Shown piece by piece: positions 1 through 6,931 of a stretch of 10,215 nucleotides of DNA. The notes below the pieces were generated by a model. The model did not search any database, was not told the origin of the DNA, and was given only the letters and a program-made list of their open reading frames with translations. The stretch lies in NCBI GenBank assembly GCA_022576105.1, contig JACZRM010000042.1, positions 1-10,215 of the forward strand. Reading direction: 5' to 3'. The position numbers and the translations under genes are program-made. The stretch's first letter is position 1. Each line of letters begins with the position of its first letter. The DNA comes from Chloroflexota bacterium. Its GTDB lineage: Bacteria > Chloroflexota > Dehalococcoidia > UBA3495.

Positions 1-399
1 GCCGTATCTTTTCTTGGGTCTCTAGCAGGGTATTTCTGGTGTGGCTTAGGAAATCTGTGATGGATTGGATCGGCTGGCCGGACTTGTCACTAGGAATCTG
101 ACTTGAGATCTGTCGGTTCATATCTCACCCCTCAACCCCAACCCTCGCCTTTTTGGGAGCTATTCTTGAACGCGAACATTAATCCCGACCATCGGCCCTC
201 ATCGGCACCGGCAATTTCCCTTCTCCCCAAAACCGGCGAACGATGCCTAGGCCCCGGTCAACACTTCTGGAACCGAGCCACGCATAATATAATGGCCGAA
301 GCAATGTGGGTCAAGGGTAGGCCTCAAAGAAGCTGGGAGACGCCCCGCCGGTATCAGGGCAGCGACAAGCCGGTTTCCAGTCTTACCCGGTTTCCAGTC
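1..399. other. Gene-free left edge, nothing recognisable
   Basis: I see no convincing gene, RNA or promoter here. A plus-strand open frame of 130 codons begins at 103, but it runs antisense into the end of the lipoprotein gene, has low-complexity Pro/Ser-rich composition and lacks a ribosome binding site. The stretch at about 123-165 (CTCACCCCTCAACCCCAACC and the bases after it) resembles the C/A-rich intergenic repeats seen in many bacterial genomes; here it would be a degenerate copy at best. No clear terminator for the minus-strand lipoprotein gene was found. Confidence 0.4.
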
Positions 400-402
400 T
401 TA
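370..402. repeat. Tandem 16-bp direct repeat over the lipoprotein stop codon
   Basis: CCGGTTTCCAGTCTTA occurs at 370-385 and again at 387-402, with one base between (period 17). The right copy contains the stop codon of the minus-strand lipoprotein gene (TTA at 400-402, read as TAA). The match is exact, which suggests a recent slippage duplication. Confidence 0.8.
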
Positions 403-1395
403 TTTGGTAGGCGCGGAACTATTTTCGGCGATGACCAGGGTCGCGACGTATTCTTCCAGTTTGATTTTCTGGTCCAGGATTGGATACGGCTCTAACTGCT
501 CAAGCACTACAGTGAAGCCGTGCACGTCTATTGCTTTCCCAGCTAACTTGGTATCACCAACTTCAAAACTAAAAATGTCCAATTCTTTGCCGCCTAGATT
601 GGCCCCAAGGACAATTTCCGCGCTGCCTCCCCTGAGGCAGAACGCGCCTTTAGCACAACGGCTGTCATCCAGCTTATAAAAAGTTAGGGCCAGGCCACTG
701 GGGCTGAGCAGGACGGTCTCACCGCCACGCAGCTTCAGGATTGCCTTCTCTGCCAAGGTGGTGTCCAAGCACTGTAAGTTGGTGGACGAGATTTGCAGGT
801 CAAATCTAGTGCCGTTGACAGTAGCCTGGTAGAACACGCATCTCTTAACAGTGTCGTCCAACGGAAATCTACTGGTAACCGAGCGAAATACCTGAGCACA
901 CAGTTGGTTGGGATCGGCTGGCCGGGAGTTGAATATCTCGACGGTAATGGACGTTCCACGGCGAGAAAAACTCTCGCTGCTGGGAGAATAACAAGAGTTG
1001 GGTAATCCAGAGATAACCACCAACTCAGCCTGCTGGGATGTGTTCTGGTCCAATTCCAGGGTCACGCTTTGAATCGGGGCCAGTTCTTCTACCAGCTCGG
1101 GCGGTTCGGCCGGTTGCGGAATAGCGGTCGGCGCTTCCTCAGGAGGTTCGGTGGGAGGTTCGGTGGTAGGAGGTTCGGTGGGAAAATCCGCGGGAGTTGC
1201 GGTCAATGTCGGATTGGGTACTGCCGACGCAGCGGGATTCTCGATTGTAGGCTCCACCGTGGCCAGCGCTGCCGGACCACACGCGACGAATAATATTGCC
1301 AAAAATAGCAAGGCCAGGGCCCCGACGATTGATGTACCGCTTCTCCTAACTATTTGGCCTCCTGTTTGCCCTCCGTGATTGTCTGACAATGGCAT
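400..1395 (-). CDS. Secreted lipoprotein with Thr/Pro/Glu-rich linker, function unknown
   Basis: I do not recognise the family. From the ATG at 1395 the product is 331 residues. It has an Arg-Arg n-region, a hydrophobic segment (ALALLFLAILFV) and a lipobox ending LFVAC-GP with the lipidated Cys at residue 39. It should be exported by Sec, diacylated and anchored on the outer face of the cell. A linker of about 60 residues rich in Pro, Thr, Glu and Ala follows (TEPPTTEPPTEPPEE). The C-terminal domain of about 220 residues has six cysteines, which could form disulfides. The 1395 start is chosen because GGGAG lies 5 bases upstream and it gives a normal-length signal peptide. An in-frame ATG at 1461 with GGAAGG upstream would add 22 residues and remains possible. 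The gene stands alone and faces away from tRNA-Lys only by a long spacer. A substrate-binding or cell-surface role is conceivable but nothing in the sequence shows it. Confidence 0.8.
   Translation of the reverse strand: MPLSDNHGGQTGGQIVRRSGTSIVGALALLFLAILFVACGPAALATVEPTIENPAASAVPNPTLTATPADFPTEPPTTEPPTEPPEEAPTAIPQPAEPPELVEELAPIQSVTLELDQNTSQQAELVVISGLPNSCYSPSSESFSRRGTSITVEIFNSRPADPNQLCAQVFRSVTSRFPLDDTVKRCVFYQATVNGTRFDLQISSTNLQCLDTTLAEKAILKLRGGETVLLSPSGLALTFYKLDDSRCAKGAFCLRGGSAEIVLGANLGGKELDIFSFEVGDTKLAGKAIDVHGFTVVLEQLEPYPILDQKIKLEEYVATLVIAENSSAPTK
1143..1181 (-). repeat. In-gene 12-bp repeat encoding the E/T-P-P-T linker
   Basis: GAGGTTCGGTGG occurs at 1143-1154, 1155-1166 and 1170-1181: two copies directly adjacent and a third after three extra bases. 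Because the unit is 12 bp, changes in copy number keep the reading frame and only lengthen or shorten the Pro/Thr/Glu linker of the lipoprotein. Confidence 0.8.
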
Positions 1396-1502
1396 TAAGT
1401 CTCCCGCACCCGTATGGGAATCCCCGACCAGGCCCCTGATATGGTACACCATAATCGACATATCAGGCCTTCCGGATTATCTTCCGGGCCTGGTTCCTTT
1501 GG

Positions 1503-1553
1503 AGTGATAGCAGGGCAGAAGTGATAGCAGGGCAGAAGTGATAGCAGAGCAGA
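1503..1553. repeat. Three-copy 17-bp tandem repeat
   Basis: AGTGATAGCAGGGCAGA occurs at 1503-1519 and 1520-1536, and a third copy with one G-to-A change at 1537-1553. The repeat lies 108 bp or more upstream of the 1395 lipoprotein start, on the side where its promoter or regulatory region would be. Function is unknown: it could be iterated protein sites or a slippage product. Confidence 0.9.
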
Positions 1554-1630
1554 CTGGCTAAAACCGATCAAAAACAGAAACGTCCCTTTAATGGCCCGAA
1601 ACTCAGTGGGTTCAAAAGGCTGCGTCGCCT

Positions 1631-1656
1631 AAAGGCTGCGCCAAAACGCTGCCTTT
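1631..1656. repeat. Imperfect hairpin with CCAAAA loop
   Basis: AAAGGC (1631-1636) pairs with GCCTTT (1651-1656) and GCG (1638-1640) with CGC (1647-1649), with one T-T mismatch and a CCAAAA loop. A partial copy of the left arm (AAAGGCTGCG) lies just upstream near 1616-1625. There is no T-tract on either side, so I do not call it a terminator. Confidence 0.4.
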
Positions 1657-1756
1657 GATGAGGATTAATACTAAATTGCAACCCTTTTACGCCAGGAAAT
1701 GTCCGCCAATGATAATCTGTTGGTTGGCTTCTCCCATGATCAATTAAGACAGTTCA

Positions 1757-1794
1757 GGAGCGGTTCAGCGACGCGTCGGCAGCGTTGACGCTCC
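1757..1794. repeat. Nested inverted repeat around a 10-bp palindrome
   Basis: GGAGCG (1757-1762) and CGCTCC (1789-1794) are inverted copies, and the space between them contains the perfect palindrome CGACGCGTCG (1769-1778). It could be an operator or an RNA structure, or chance in GC-rich sequence. Confidence 0.35.
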
Positions 1795-1903
1795 AAATCT
1801 GAGGACACGACAGCGCAGGAATCCAGGGCAAGTCCGCAGACTCTTTTGCAGAGCACATGACAAAAACCTCCGGTTAGCAAACTGTTAGCATTTTGATATA
1901 GAG

Positions 1904-1931
1904 AAGCCCCCTGGGACATTCCAGGGGGCTT
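1904..1931. terminator. Terminator hairpin beyond tRNA-Lys, possibly bidirectional
   Basis: A perfect 11-bp stem (AAGCCCCCTGG at 1904-1914 with CCAGGGGGCTT at 1921-1931) closes a 6-base loop. It lies 17 bases past the encoded CCA of the minus-strand tRNA, so it most likely ends tRNA transcription, where it is followed by CTCTATATC. On the plus strand it is followed by TATTTG, so it may stop transcription both ways. Confidence 0.75.
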
Positions 1932-1947
1932 TATTTGTGGCCAATTG

Positions 1948-2023
1948 TGGTGGGCCGTGGGGGGATCGAACCCCCGACACCCGGATTAAAAGTCCGGTGC
2001 TCTGCCAGCTGAGCTAACGGCCC
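1948..2023 (-). tRNA. tRNA-Lys (anticodon UUU)
   Basis: Read on the minus strand, all cloverleaf parts are present: acceptor GGGCCGT pairing with ACGGCCC, D-arm GCTC-AGCTGGCA-GAGC, anticodon stem CCGGA/TCCGG around CTTTTAA with anticodon TTT, variable GTGTC, and T-arm GGGGG-TTCGATC-CCCCC. The discriminator base is A and the CCA end is encoded in the DNA (TGG at 1948-1950 on the plus strand). It delivers lysine at AAA and AAG codons. It stands alone, with the isolated 5S gene diverging from it about 230 bp away. No convincing promoter could be picked between 2024 and 2110. Confidence 0.97.
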
Positions 2024-2213
2024 GCGTTGGCTTCCCCGGAGGTTAATACAGAGACCAATACATGGGTCGCCTAACTCTGAGGAGGTTGTATTTTACCACA
2101 TGGCGTCATCGACCAAATCAGTAAAACAGGCCCCAAAGATATAAGTGGCTCTGAAATTTACTATTGGCGGCCGAAGATTTTCCAAATCAAGGCTAAATCA
2201 ATGCTTTTGCCCC

Positions 2214-2242
2214 TTGCCAGTTTGTGAAAAAGGGTGCATACT
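2214..2242 (+). promoter_or_regulatory. 5S rRNA promoter (-35 TTGCCA, -10 CATACT)
   Basis: TTGCCA at 2214-2219 and CATACT at 2237-2242 are separated by exactly 17 bases and sit about 12 bases before the 5S 5' end. Transcription would therefore start at or just before the mature RNA. This supports independent transcription of the 5S gene without a 16S-23S operon. Confidence 0.65.
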
Positions 2243-2254
2243 GACCACCGAGAT

Positions 2255-2374
2255 TTCCTGGTGGTTCTAGCGGGGTGGACCCACCCGTTCCCATCCCGAA
2301 CACGGTAGTGAAACGCCCCAGCGCCGACGATACTGCTTTGGTAACGGAGTGGGAAAATAGGTCACCGCCGGGAT
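2255..2374 (+). rRNA. rrf: 5S ribosomal RNA, isolated
   Basis: The sequence carries the conserved 5S core: AGCGGGGTGGACCCACCCG, CCCATCCCGAACACGG, CCCCAGCGCCGA, then a GAGTGGGAAAATAGGTC-like arm. The ends pair as helix I (TCCTGGTGG at 2256-2264 with CCGCCGGGA at 2365-2373, with two G-T wobbles), which sets the limits to within a few bases. It is a structural RNA of the large ribosomal subunit. No 23S or 16S sequence lies next to it: upstream is the divergent tRNA-Lys and downstream is clpC. Unlinked rRNA genes are known in some Chloroflexota, including Dehalococcoides. Confidence 0.93.
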
Positions 2375-2382
2375 TTTATCGA

Positions 2383-2413
2383 AAAACCCGTAATTTCGGG
2401 CTTTATGGGTTTT
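2383..2413 (+). terminator. Likely 5S rRNA terminator
   Basis: AAAACCC (2383-2389) can pair with GGGTTTT (2407-2413). The alternative CCCG/CGGG hairpin (2387-2390 with 2397-2400) uses part of the same bases. The 3' arm itself supplies the T-tract. It begins about 10 bases after the 5S 3' end. Confidence 0.5.
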
Positions 2414-2541
2414 ATAAGGACCAGAACCTGCCCCCAGTCCCGATAGCTGAACTAACTTGGCGTCGATCAATTTCCCCTGACAAGCTATTGGCTGATTCCG
2501 GCTGGCGGGCGAATTCTGTGGTTTGGCCGTAATGAAGTCCC

Positions 2542-2570
2542 TTTACACTGCGTGGGCCCTCCAATATAAT
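2542..2570 (+). promoter_or_regulatory. Strong sigma70-type promoter for clpC
   Basis: TTTACA (2542-2547) and a perfect TATAAT (2565-2570) are 17 bases apart. The start point would be near 2577, giving clpC a leader of about 190 nt. I see no CtsR box (tandem GGTCAAA-type) and no CIRCE element, so heat-shock control of the Firmicutes type is not evident. The early leader has a small hairpin (GCGAG 2580-2584, CTCGC 2590-2594). Confidence 0.75.
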
Positions 2571-2639
2571 TGAGTGTATGCGAGCTAGACTCGCCAGCCC
2601 CGAACGTTCCACCATCAAAACCGGAATAGCGTAGGGATG

Positions 2640-2667
2640 CCTGAAGGGATTCACCTGAAGGGATTCA
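2640..2667 (+). repeat. Exact 14-bp tandem duplication in the clpC leader
   Basis: CCTGAAGGGATTCA is present at 2640-2653 and again directly adjacent at 2654-2667. It lies in the transcribed leader of clpC, about 100 bases before the start codon. Confidence 0.85.
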
Positions 2668-2690
2668 ATAGAGTATTTGTCCGGTGGCAA

Positions 2691-2716
2691 CCGTACTTGA
2701 TTCCTATGCTGTACGG
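2691..2716 (+). other. Possible stem-loop in the clpC leader
   Basis: CCGTAC (2691-2696) and GTACGG (2711-2716) are perfect inverted copies around a 14-base spacer, in the mRNA leader about 50 bases before the clpC start. It could influence stability or translation. A 6-bp match may also be chance. Confidence 0.35.
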
Positions 2717-2764
2717 CATCACAGCAATCACGGTTCCTTACCTTAAGCCACTAGGAGCGGTAAT

Positions 2765-5272
2765 ATGGGAAGCAGATTCGAAAAATTCTCAGAGCGGGCA
2801 CGCCGGGTTCTATCGCTGGCGCAAGAAGAGGCCCAGCGATTTAACCACAACTATATTGGCACCGAACATATTCTCCTCGGCTTGGTGAGAGAAACCGAAG
2901 GGGTGGCGGCCAGGGTGTTGTCCGGTTTGGGAGTGGACCTGAGCAAAGTCAGGTCTGCCGTCGAATTTATTATCGGTCGTGGTGAGAAGCCTACTCAGGG
3001 CGAAATCGGCCTGACCCCTCGAGCCAAGAAAGTGGTGGAATTGGCGGTAGATGAAGCCCGCCGAATGAACCACACCTACATCGGAACTGAGCATCTGCTA
3101 ATTGGGCTCCTCAGAGAAGGCGAAGGCGTGGCCGCCGGTGTCCTGGAAAGCCTGGGCGTCAGCCTGGAGAAAGTACGGGCAGAGACCCACCGCATCCTGA
3201 GCAACAGCTCCCCCAGCGGCACTCAGGGAACCCGCAGCACCAGTCGTACTCCCACACTGGACCAATTGGGAATCGATCTAACGGTTGCCGCCCGGGCCGG
3301 CAAGCTTGATCCGGTAATTGGCCGGGAATCTGAGCTTGAGCGTGTAGTGCAGATACTAAGTCGCCGAACCAAGAACAACCCGGTTTTGGTCGGTGAGCCT
3401 GGCGTTGGTAAAACCGCCATCGTCGAGGCCATGGCCCAGCACATCAGCGACGGAGATGTGCCTGATACGTTGAAGGGCAAGCGCCTGGTCACTTTGGATA
3501 TGGGCGCTCTGGTCGCCGGCACTAAGTATCGGGGCGAGTTTGAGGAACGACTCAAGAAGGTTATTGAAGAGATTAAAGCAGCTGGGAACTGCGTTCTCTT
3601 CATTGATGAAATACACACCATAGTTGGGGCCGGGGCCGCTGAAGGCGCAGTTGACGCATCAAACATCCTCAAACCCTCCCTGGCCAGAGGGGAAATCCAG
3701 TGCATCGGCGCGACAACTCTGGACGACTACCGTAAATACGTAGAACGAGACCCGGCACTGGAGCGGCGTTTGCAGCCGGTGCGGGTGGAAGAACCCAGTC
3801 AGGAAGAAACCCTGGAGATCCTCAGAGGTATCAAAGAGCGCTACGAAGACCACCACAACGTAGAAATCACCGAAGATGCTATAAAGGCAGCAACAACCCT
3901 GTCCACCAGGTTCATCCCCGATCGGAGCCTGCCCGACAAAGCCATTGATCTGCTGGACGAAGCCGGCTCCCGGGTTCGTCTACGGGGCAGCTCGAAACCC
4001 TCATCGGTCAAGGAAGCGATGAAGGCGCTGGACAACGTACGGAAAGAAAAGGACGAAGCCATCGCTTCCCAGCAATACGAATTTGCCGCTGAGTTGCGAG
4101 ATCGTGAGCTGAATCTGAGTCAGAATCTAGACACTCTGGAAAAAGAGTGGCATGACGACCAGGGCAAAGACCGCGCCAAAGTCACTGAAGAAGACATCGC
4201 CGAAGTAGTCAGCATGTGGACCGGCATTCCGGTTACGCGCCTGGCTCAAGAGGAAACTACGCGTCTGCTCAATATGGAAGAGGAGTTGCACAAGCGGATC
4301 ATCGGCCAGGACGAGGCTATCGTCAACATCTCCAAGGCAGTACGGCGAGCACGGTCGGGACTAAAAGACCCCCGCCATCCCATTGGAGTGTTCCTCTTCC
4401 TGGGGCCGACCGGGGTAGGCAAGACCGAGTTGGTGCGCGCTCTGGCTGAGTTCATGTTCGGCAATGAGGATAACATGGTCCGGCTGGACATGTCGGAGTT
4501 TCAAGAGCGGCACACTGTGGCCCGACTCATTGGCGCTCCTCCCGGCTACGTGGGATACGATGAGGGTGGTCAGTTGACTGAGACTGTCCGCCGGAAGAAT
4601 TACTGCGCCATCTTGATGGACGAAATCGAAAAAGCCCACCCGGACATTTTCAATATTCTGTTGCAGATTTTCGACGCTGGACAGTTGACCGACGCCAGAG
4701 GGCGCCGGGTTGACTTCCGCAATTCAATCATCGTCATGACCAGCAACCTGGGGTCAGACCTGATTAAGCGGGACAGCAACCTGGGCTTCGCCGTCAAATC
4801 TGGTGAAGCGCAAGGCCGGCAACAGGCCCACGAGCGGATGAAGGAAAAGGTTATGGATGAGGTTAAGCGCTTCTTCCGTCCTGAGTTCTTGAACCGTCTG
4901 GACGCAACAATTGTCTTCCACCAATTGGACCAGCCTCAGATTCTCTCGATTGTAGATTTGATGATGGGCCTGGTCAGGAAGGAGCTGGCGGAGAAAGACG
5001 TGGATCTAGAACTCACCGAGGCCGCCAAAGCCTTCCTGGGTGAGAAGGGCTTTGATCCCGTGCTGGGCGCTCGGCCTTTGCGCCGGTTGATCCAGACTGA
5101 GGTTGAAGACAGGCTCTCCGACGAGTTGCTGGGCGGCAACATCAACGCCGGCGATGTGGCGGTGGTGGACCTGGATGATGATGGAAATATCGTCATCAAG
5201 ACCAAACCCAAGGCCGAGGCCGAGCCCGAAGCTGAGACCGAAACCGAAACTGAGGCGGCGCCAGTTACTTAG
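2765..5272 (+). CDS. clpC: ATP-dependent Clp protease ATPase subunit ClpC
   Basis: This is a full-length 835-residue AAA+ unfoldase that would feed unfolded proteins to ClpP in the cytoplasm. Two Clp-N repeats fill about residues 3-145 ([12 protein letters not shown] and [12 protein letters not shown]). ATPase domain 1 has Walker A GEPGVGKT at 210-217 and Walker B VLFIDEIH at 277-284. A UVR-like middle segment (about 424-460) marks it as ClpC and not ClpA or ClpB. ATPase domain 2 has Walker A GPTGVGKT at 547-554 and Walker [10 protein letters not shown] from 615. A NLGF element before the [19 protein letters not shown] region fits the ClpP-binding loop position. The tail is an acidic Glu/Thr/Ala/Pro run, probably disordered. 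The start has AGGAG 7 bases upstream. It lies just before radA, as in many Gram-positive genomes, but without ctsR, mcsA or mcsB here. Confidence 0.97.
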   Translation: MGSRFEKFSERARRVLSLAQEEAQRFNHNYIGTEHILLGLVRETEGVAARVLSGLGVDLSKVRSAVEFIIGRGEKPTQGEIGLTPRAKKVVELAVDEARRMNHTYIGTEHLLIGLLREGEGVAAGVLESLGVSLEKVRAETHRILSNSSPSGTQGTRSTSRTPTLDQLGIDLTVAARAGKLDPVIGRESELERVVQILSRRTKNNPVLVGEPGVGKTAIVEAMAQHISDGDVPDTLKGKRLVTLDMGALVAGTKYRGEFEERLKKVIEEIKAAGNCVLFIDEIHTIVGAGAAEGAVDASNILKPSLARGEIQCIGATTLDDYRKYVERDPALERRLQPVRVEEPSQEETLEILRGIKERYEDHHNVEITEDAIKAATTLSTRFIPDRSLPDKAIDLLDEAGSRVRLRGSSKPSSVKEAMKALDNVRKEKDEAIASQQYEFAAELRDRELNLSQNLDTLEKEWHDDQGKDRAKVTEEDIAEVVSMWTGIPVTRLAQEETTRLLNMEEELHKRIIGQDEAIVNISKAVRRARSGLKDPRHPIGVFLFLGPTGVGKTELVRALAEFMFGNEDNMVRLDMSEFQERHTVARLIGAPPGYVGYDEGGQLTETVRRKNYCAILMDEIEKAHPDIFNILLQIFDAGQLTDARGRRVDFRNSIIVMTSNLGSDLIKRDSNLGFAVKSGEAQGRQQAHERMKEKVMDEVKRFFRPEFLNRLDATIVFHQLDQPQILSIVDLMMGLVRKELAEKDVDLELTEAAKAFLGEKGFDPVLGARPLRRLIQTEVEDRLSDELLGGNINAGDVAVVDLDDDGNIVIKTKPKAEAEPEAETETETEAAPVT

Positions 5273-5299
5273 CCCGGCCACCAAACTCGATTATCACTG

Positions 5300-5330
5300 A
5301 CAGGAGGCCCGTTAAAAGGGGGCCTCCTGT
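5300..5330 (+). terminator. clpC terminator hairpin overlapping the radA promoter
   Basis: ACAGGAGGCCC (5300-5310) pairs perfectly with GGGCCTCCTGT (5320-5330) around GTTAAAAGG, 27 bases after the clpC stop. The usual T-run is replaced by TGTTATAAT, so termination may be incomplete. The same bases hold the -10 box of radA. Confidence 0.75.
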
Positions 5331-5339
5331 TGTTATAAT
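5312..5339 (+). promoter_or_regulatory. radA promoter inside the terminator region
   Basis: A perfect TATAAT lies at 5334-5339, eight bases before the radA ATG (5348). A weak -35 (TTAAAA, 5312-5317, 16 bases upstream) falls in the loop of the clpC terminator hairpin. A start 7 or so bases after the -10 would put the mRNA 5' end at or within two bases of the ATG. Confidence 0.6.
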
Positions 5340-5347
5340 GGCCCCAA

Positions 5348-6790
5348 ATGGCCAGACCAAAAGAGCAACCGCGCACCGTTTTTCTTTGCCAAGATTGTGG
5401 CTACGAAAGCTCCAAATGGATGGGGTTTTGTCCTGCGCCGGGCTGCGGATCAAGCATGCCCTTGGTCGAGACCAATGTTTCCCCCACAAAAACTCCTTCT
5501 CGCAACTCCTGGGTGGCCACCGCCGGAGAACCCCTTCAAGAACTATCAAGTCTGAACCCGGACGATCAACTTCGAATAAGGCTGCCATCGGAGGAGCTGA
5601 ACCGGGTGCTGGGCGGCGGCATCGTTCCCGGATCAGTATTGTTGCTGGCTGGTGAACCCGGCGTGGGCAAGTCGACATTGCTGCTGCAAATTGCCCACTT
5701 TTTGTCGGCCAGCGGCCAGTCGGTGGTTTACGTGAGCGGGGAAGAATCTCCGCACCAGATCAAATTGCGATCACAGCGGTTGGGCCTGTCCGGCGAGGGC
5801 ATTTTCTTACTTTCCGAGACCGACGTCGATCTGGTCATCTCCAGACTGGAAGAAAAGCGGCCGGCGCTGGTCATAGTCGATTCCATCCAGACCCTCTATA
5901 CCCAGGATGCTCCGTCTGGGCCGGGCAGCGTAGTCCAGGTGCGAGAGTGTGGTCTCCGTCTGCTGCGCTGGGCCAAAAAGAGAAATGTGCCGGTGCTGAT
6001 TGCCGGGCATATGACCAAGGATGGTTCGCTGGCCGGCCCCCGGGTCCTGGAGCACATGGTAGACGCCGTAATGTATTTGGAAGGGGAAGACCTCAACGCG
6101 TATCGCATTCTTCGCGTCGGCAAGAATCGCTTTGGTTCCACCACCGAAATCGGCGTTTATGAAATGACCGGGCAGGGTCTGATTGAAGTGCCTGACCCCT
6201 CTCGATCCTTGTTGGCCCAACGCTACGAGCAGGCGGTAGGATCGGCCCTGGTTCCAGTAATTGAAGGCACCAGGCCTCTGCTGCTGGAGGTCCAGGCCCT
6301 GACTTCTCCTTCCTACGCTCCGGTCCCCAGGCGGGTGGCCAATGGCGTTGATTACAACCGGTTGCTGATGCTTACCGCAGTCGCCAGCCGCCGCGCCGGC
6401 ATCGACGTGACTGGACAGGATATCATCGTGAGTATCGCCGGCGGATTCAAGGTTACGGAACCGGCGATTGACCTGGGGGTGGCGTTGGCCATCGCTTCCA
6501 GTCTCTATAATCGGGCTATCGATGCTGGGTCGGTGGTGTTTGGTGAAGTGGGACTCAGCGGGGAATTGCGAAGTGTGCCGCAAATTGAGCGGCGGATTAA
6601 TGAGGCAGTCAGGCTGGGCCTGTCCCGATGTATTCTGCCGGAGACCGCCCGACGGGATGTTGGGTCTTCGGCCGGGGCTGAACTGGTTTACGTTAGAACC
6701 TTGCGGCAGGCGCTGCAAGCGGTTTTGGGGGATACTGGTCTGGTTGCCCGCCAGAACGGGCATCAGCCCGAAGTTGTCGAGTCGGTTTAA
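5348..6790 (+). CDS. radA: DNA repair protein RadA
   Basis: RadA (Sms) is a RecA-like ATPase that acts as a branch-migration helicase in homologous recombination and repair. The 480 residues match the usual length. Residues 14-33 form a C4 zinc finger (C14, C17, C28, C33; the second pair is C-x4-C, CPAPGC). Walker A GEPGVGKST is at 102-110, and the RadA-specific KNRFG motif is at 259-263. The C-terminal part (about 300-460) is the Lon-protease-like domain, which in RadA is a non-proteolytic scaffold. No Shine-Dalgarno sequence precedes the ATG, and a TATAAT box ends 8 bases before it, so the mRNA is probably leaderless. It follows clpC in the same direction across a terminator-like hairpin. 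A long antisense open frame (5807-6763) is a codon-usage shadow. Confidence 0.97.
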   Translation: MARPKEQPRTVFLCQDCGYESSKWMGFCPAPGCGSSMPLVETNVSPTKTPSRNSWVATAGEPLQELSSLNPDDQLRIRLPSEELNRVLGGGIVPGSVLLLAGEPGVGKSTLLLQIAHFLSASGQSVVYVSGEESPHQIKLRSQRLGLSGEGIFLLSETDVDLVISRLEEKRPALVIVDSIQTLYTQDAPSGPGSVVQVRECGLRLLRWAKKRNVPVLIAGHMTKDGSLAGPRVLEHMVDAVMYLEGEDLNAYRILRVGKNRFGSTTEIGVYEMTGQGLIEVPDPSRSLLAQRYEQAVGSALVPVIEGTRPLLLEVQALTSPSYAPVPRRVANGVDYNRLLMLTAVASRRAGIDVTGQDIIVSIAGGFKVTEPAIDLGVALAIASSLYNRAIDAGSVVFGEVGLSGELRSVPQIERRINEAVRLGLSRCILPETARRDVGSSAGAELVYVRTLRQALQAVLGDTGLVARQNGHQPEVVESV

Positions 6791-6830
6791 GCCCCTATAT
6801 TCTGCAGAAATTCCCTGAGTCTTTCCCAGA

Positions 6831-6846
6831 GTTATTCATGAATAAC
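6831..6846. promoter_or_regulatory. Perfect 16-bp palindrome upstream of guaB3, possible operator
   Basis: GTTATTCATGAATAAC is a perfect palindrome ending 16 bases before the guaB3 -35 box. It has no unpaired centre, which suits a dimeric DNA-binding protein better than an RNA hairpin. No regulator can be named from the sequence. Confidence 0.5.
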
Positions 6847-6862
6847 CGACCATTTTGGGCGG

Positions 6863-6891
6863 TTGACTTTTCCCGGCGGCGGCTGTTAAAT
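6863..6891 (+). promoter_or_regulatory. guaB3 promoter (TTGACT - 17 - TTAAAT)
   Basis: TTGACT at 6863-6868 and TTAAAT at 6886-6891 are spaced by 17 bases. The start point would be near 6898, giving a leader of about 34 nt that contains the GGAGGT ribosome binding site at 6918-6923. Confidence 0.6.
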
Positions 6892-6931
6892 TCATTAGAA
6901 TATACTCTGTCCAAGATGGAGGTACTCGAGA

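Larger units (their letters stand above)
1396..1903. other. Long intergenic stretch between the lipoprotein gene and tRNA-Lys
   Basis: No gene is visible on either strand. The stretch holds the 17-bp tandem repeat at 1503-1553, a hairpin at 1631-1656 and a nested inverted repeat at 1757-1794, listed separately. A promoter for the minus-strand lipoprotein gene should lie here, but I found no pair of -35 and -10 boxes good enough to call. Short repeats GTTAGCA at 1873-1879 and 1884-1890 are probably chance. Confidence 0.5.

Noticed and set aside
103..495. A 130-codon plus-strand open frame at the left edge
   Set aside because: It lacks a ribosome binding site, begins with a non-ATG codon, has no recognisable motif and runs antisense into the end of the lipoprotein gene.
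67..925. GGATCGGCTGGCCGG present at 67-81 and at 911-925
   Set aside because: A single 15-bp match between a spacer and the lipoprotein gene, with no similarity in the flanks. It is near what chance allows in a window of this size.
2637..2888. An 83-codon open frame spanning the clpC leader and start
   Set aside because: It overlaps the well-supported clpC start in another frame and contains the tandem duplication. There is no ribosome binding site and no conserved pattern.
3223..3705. A 160-codon open frame antisense to clpC
   Set aside because: It overlaps the conserved ATPase domain of ClpC and its Ser/Arg/Pro-rich translation is typical of a shadow frame.
5807..6763. A 318-codon open frame antisense to radA
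   Set aside because: radA is unambiguous on the plus strand. The antisense frame is open because of GC-biased codon use, shows no domain and has low-complexity Gln/Gly-rich content.
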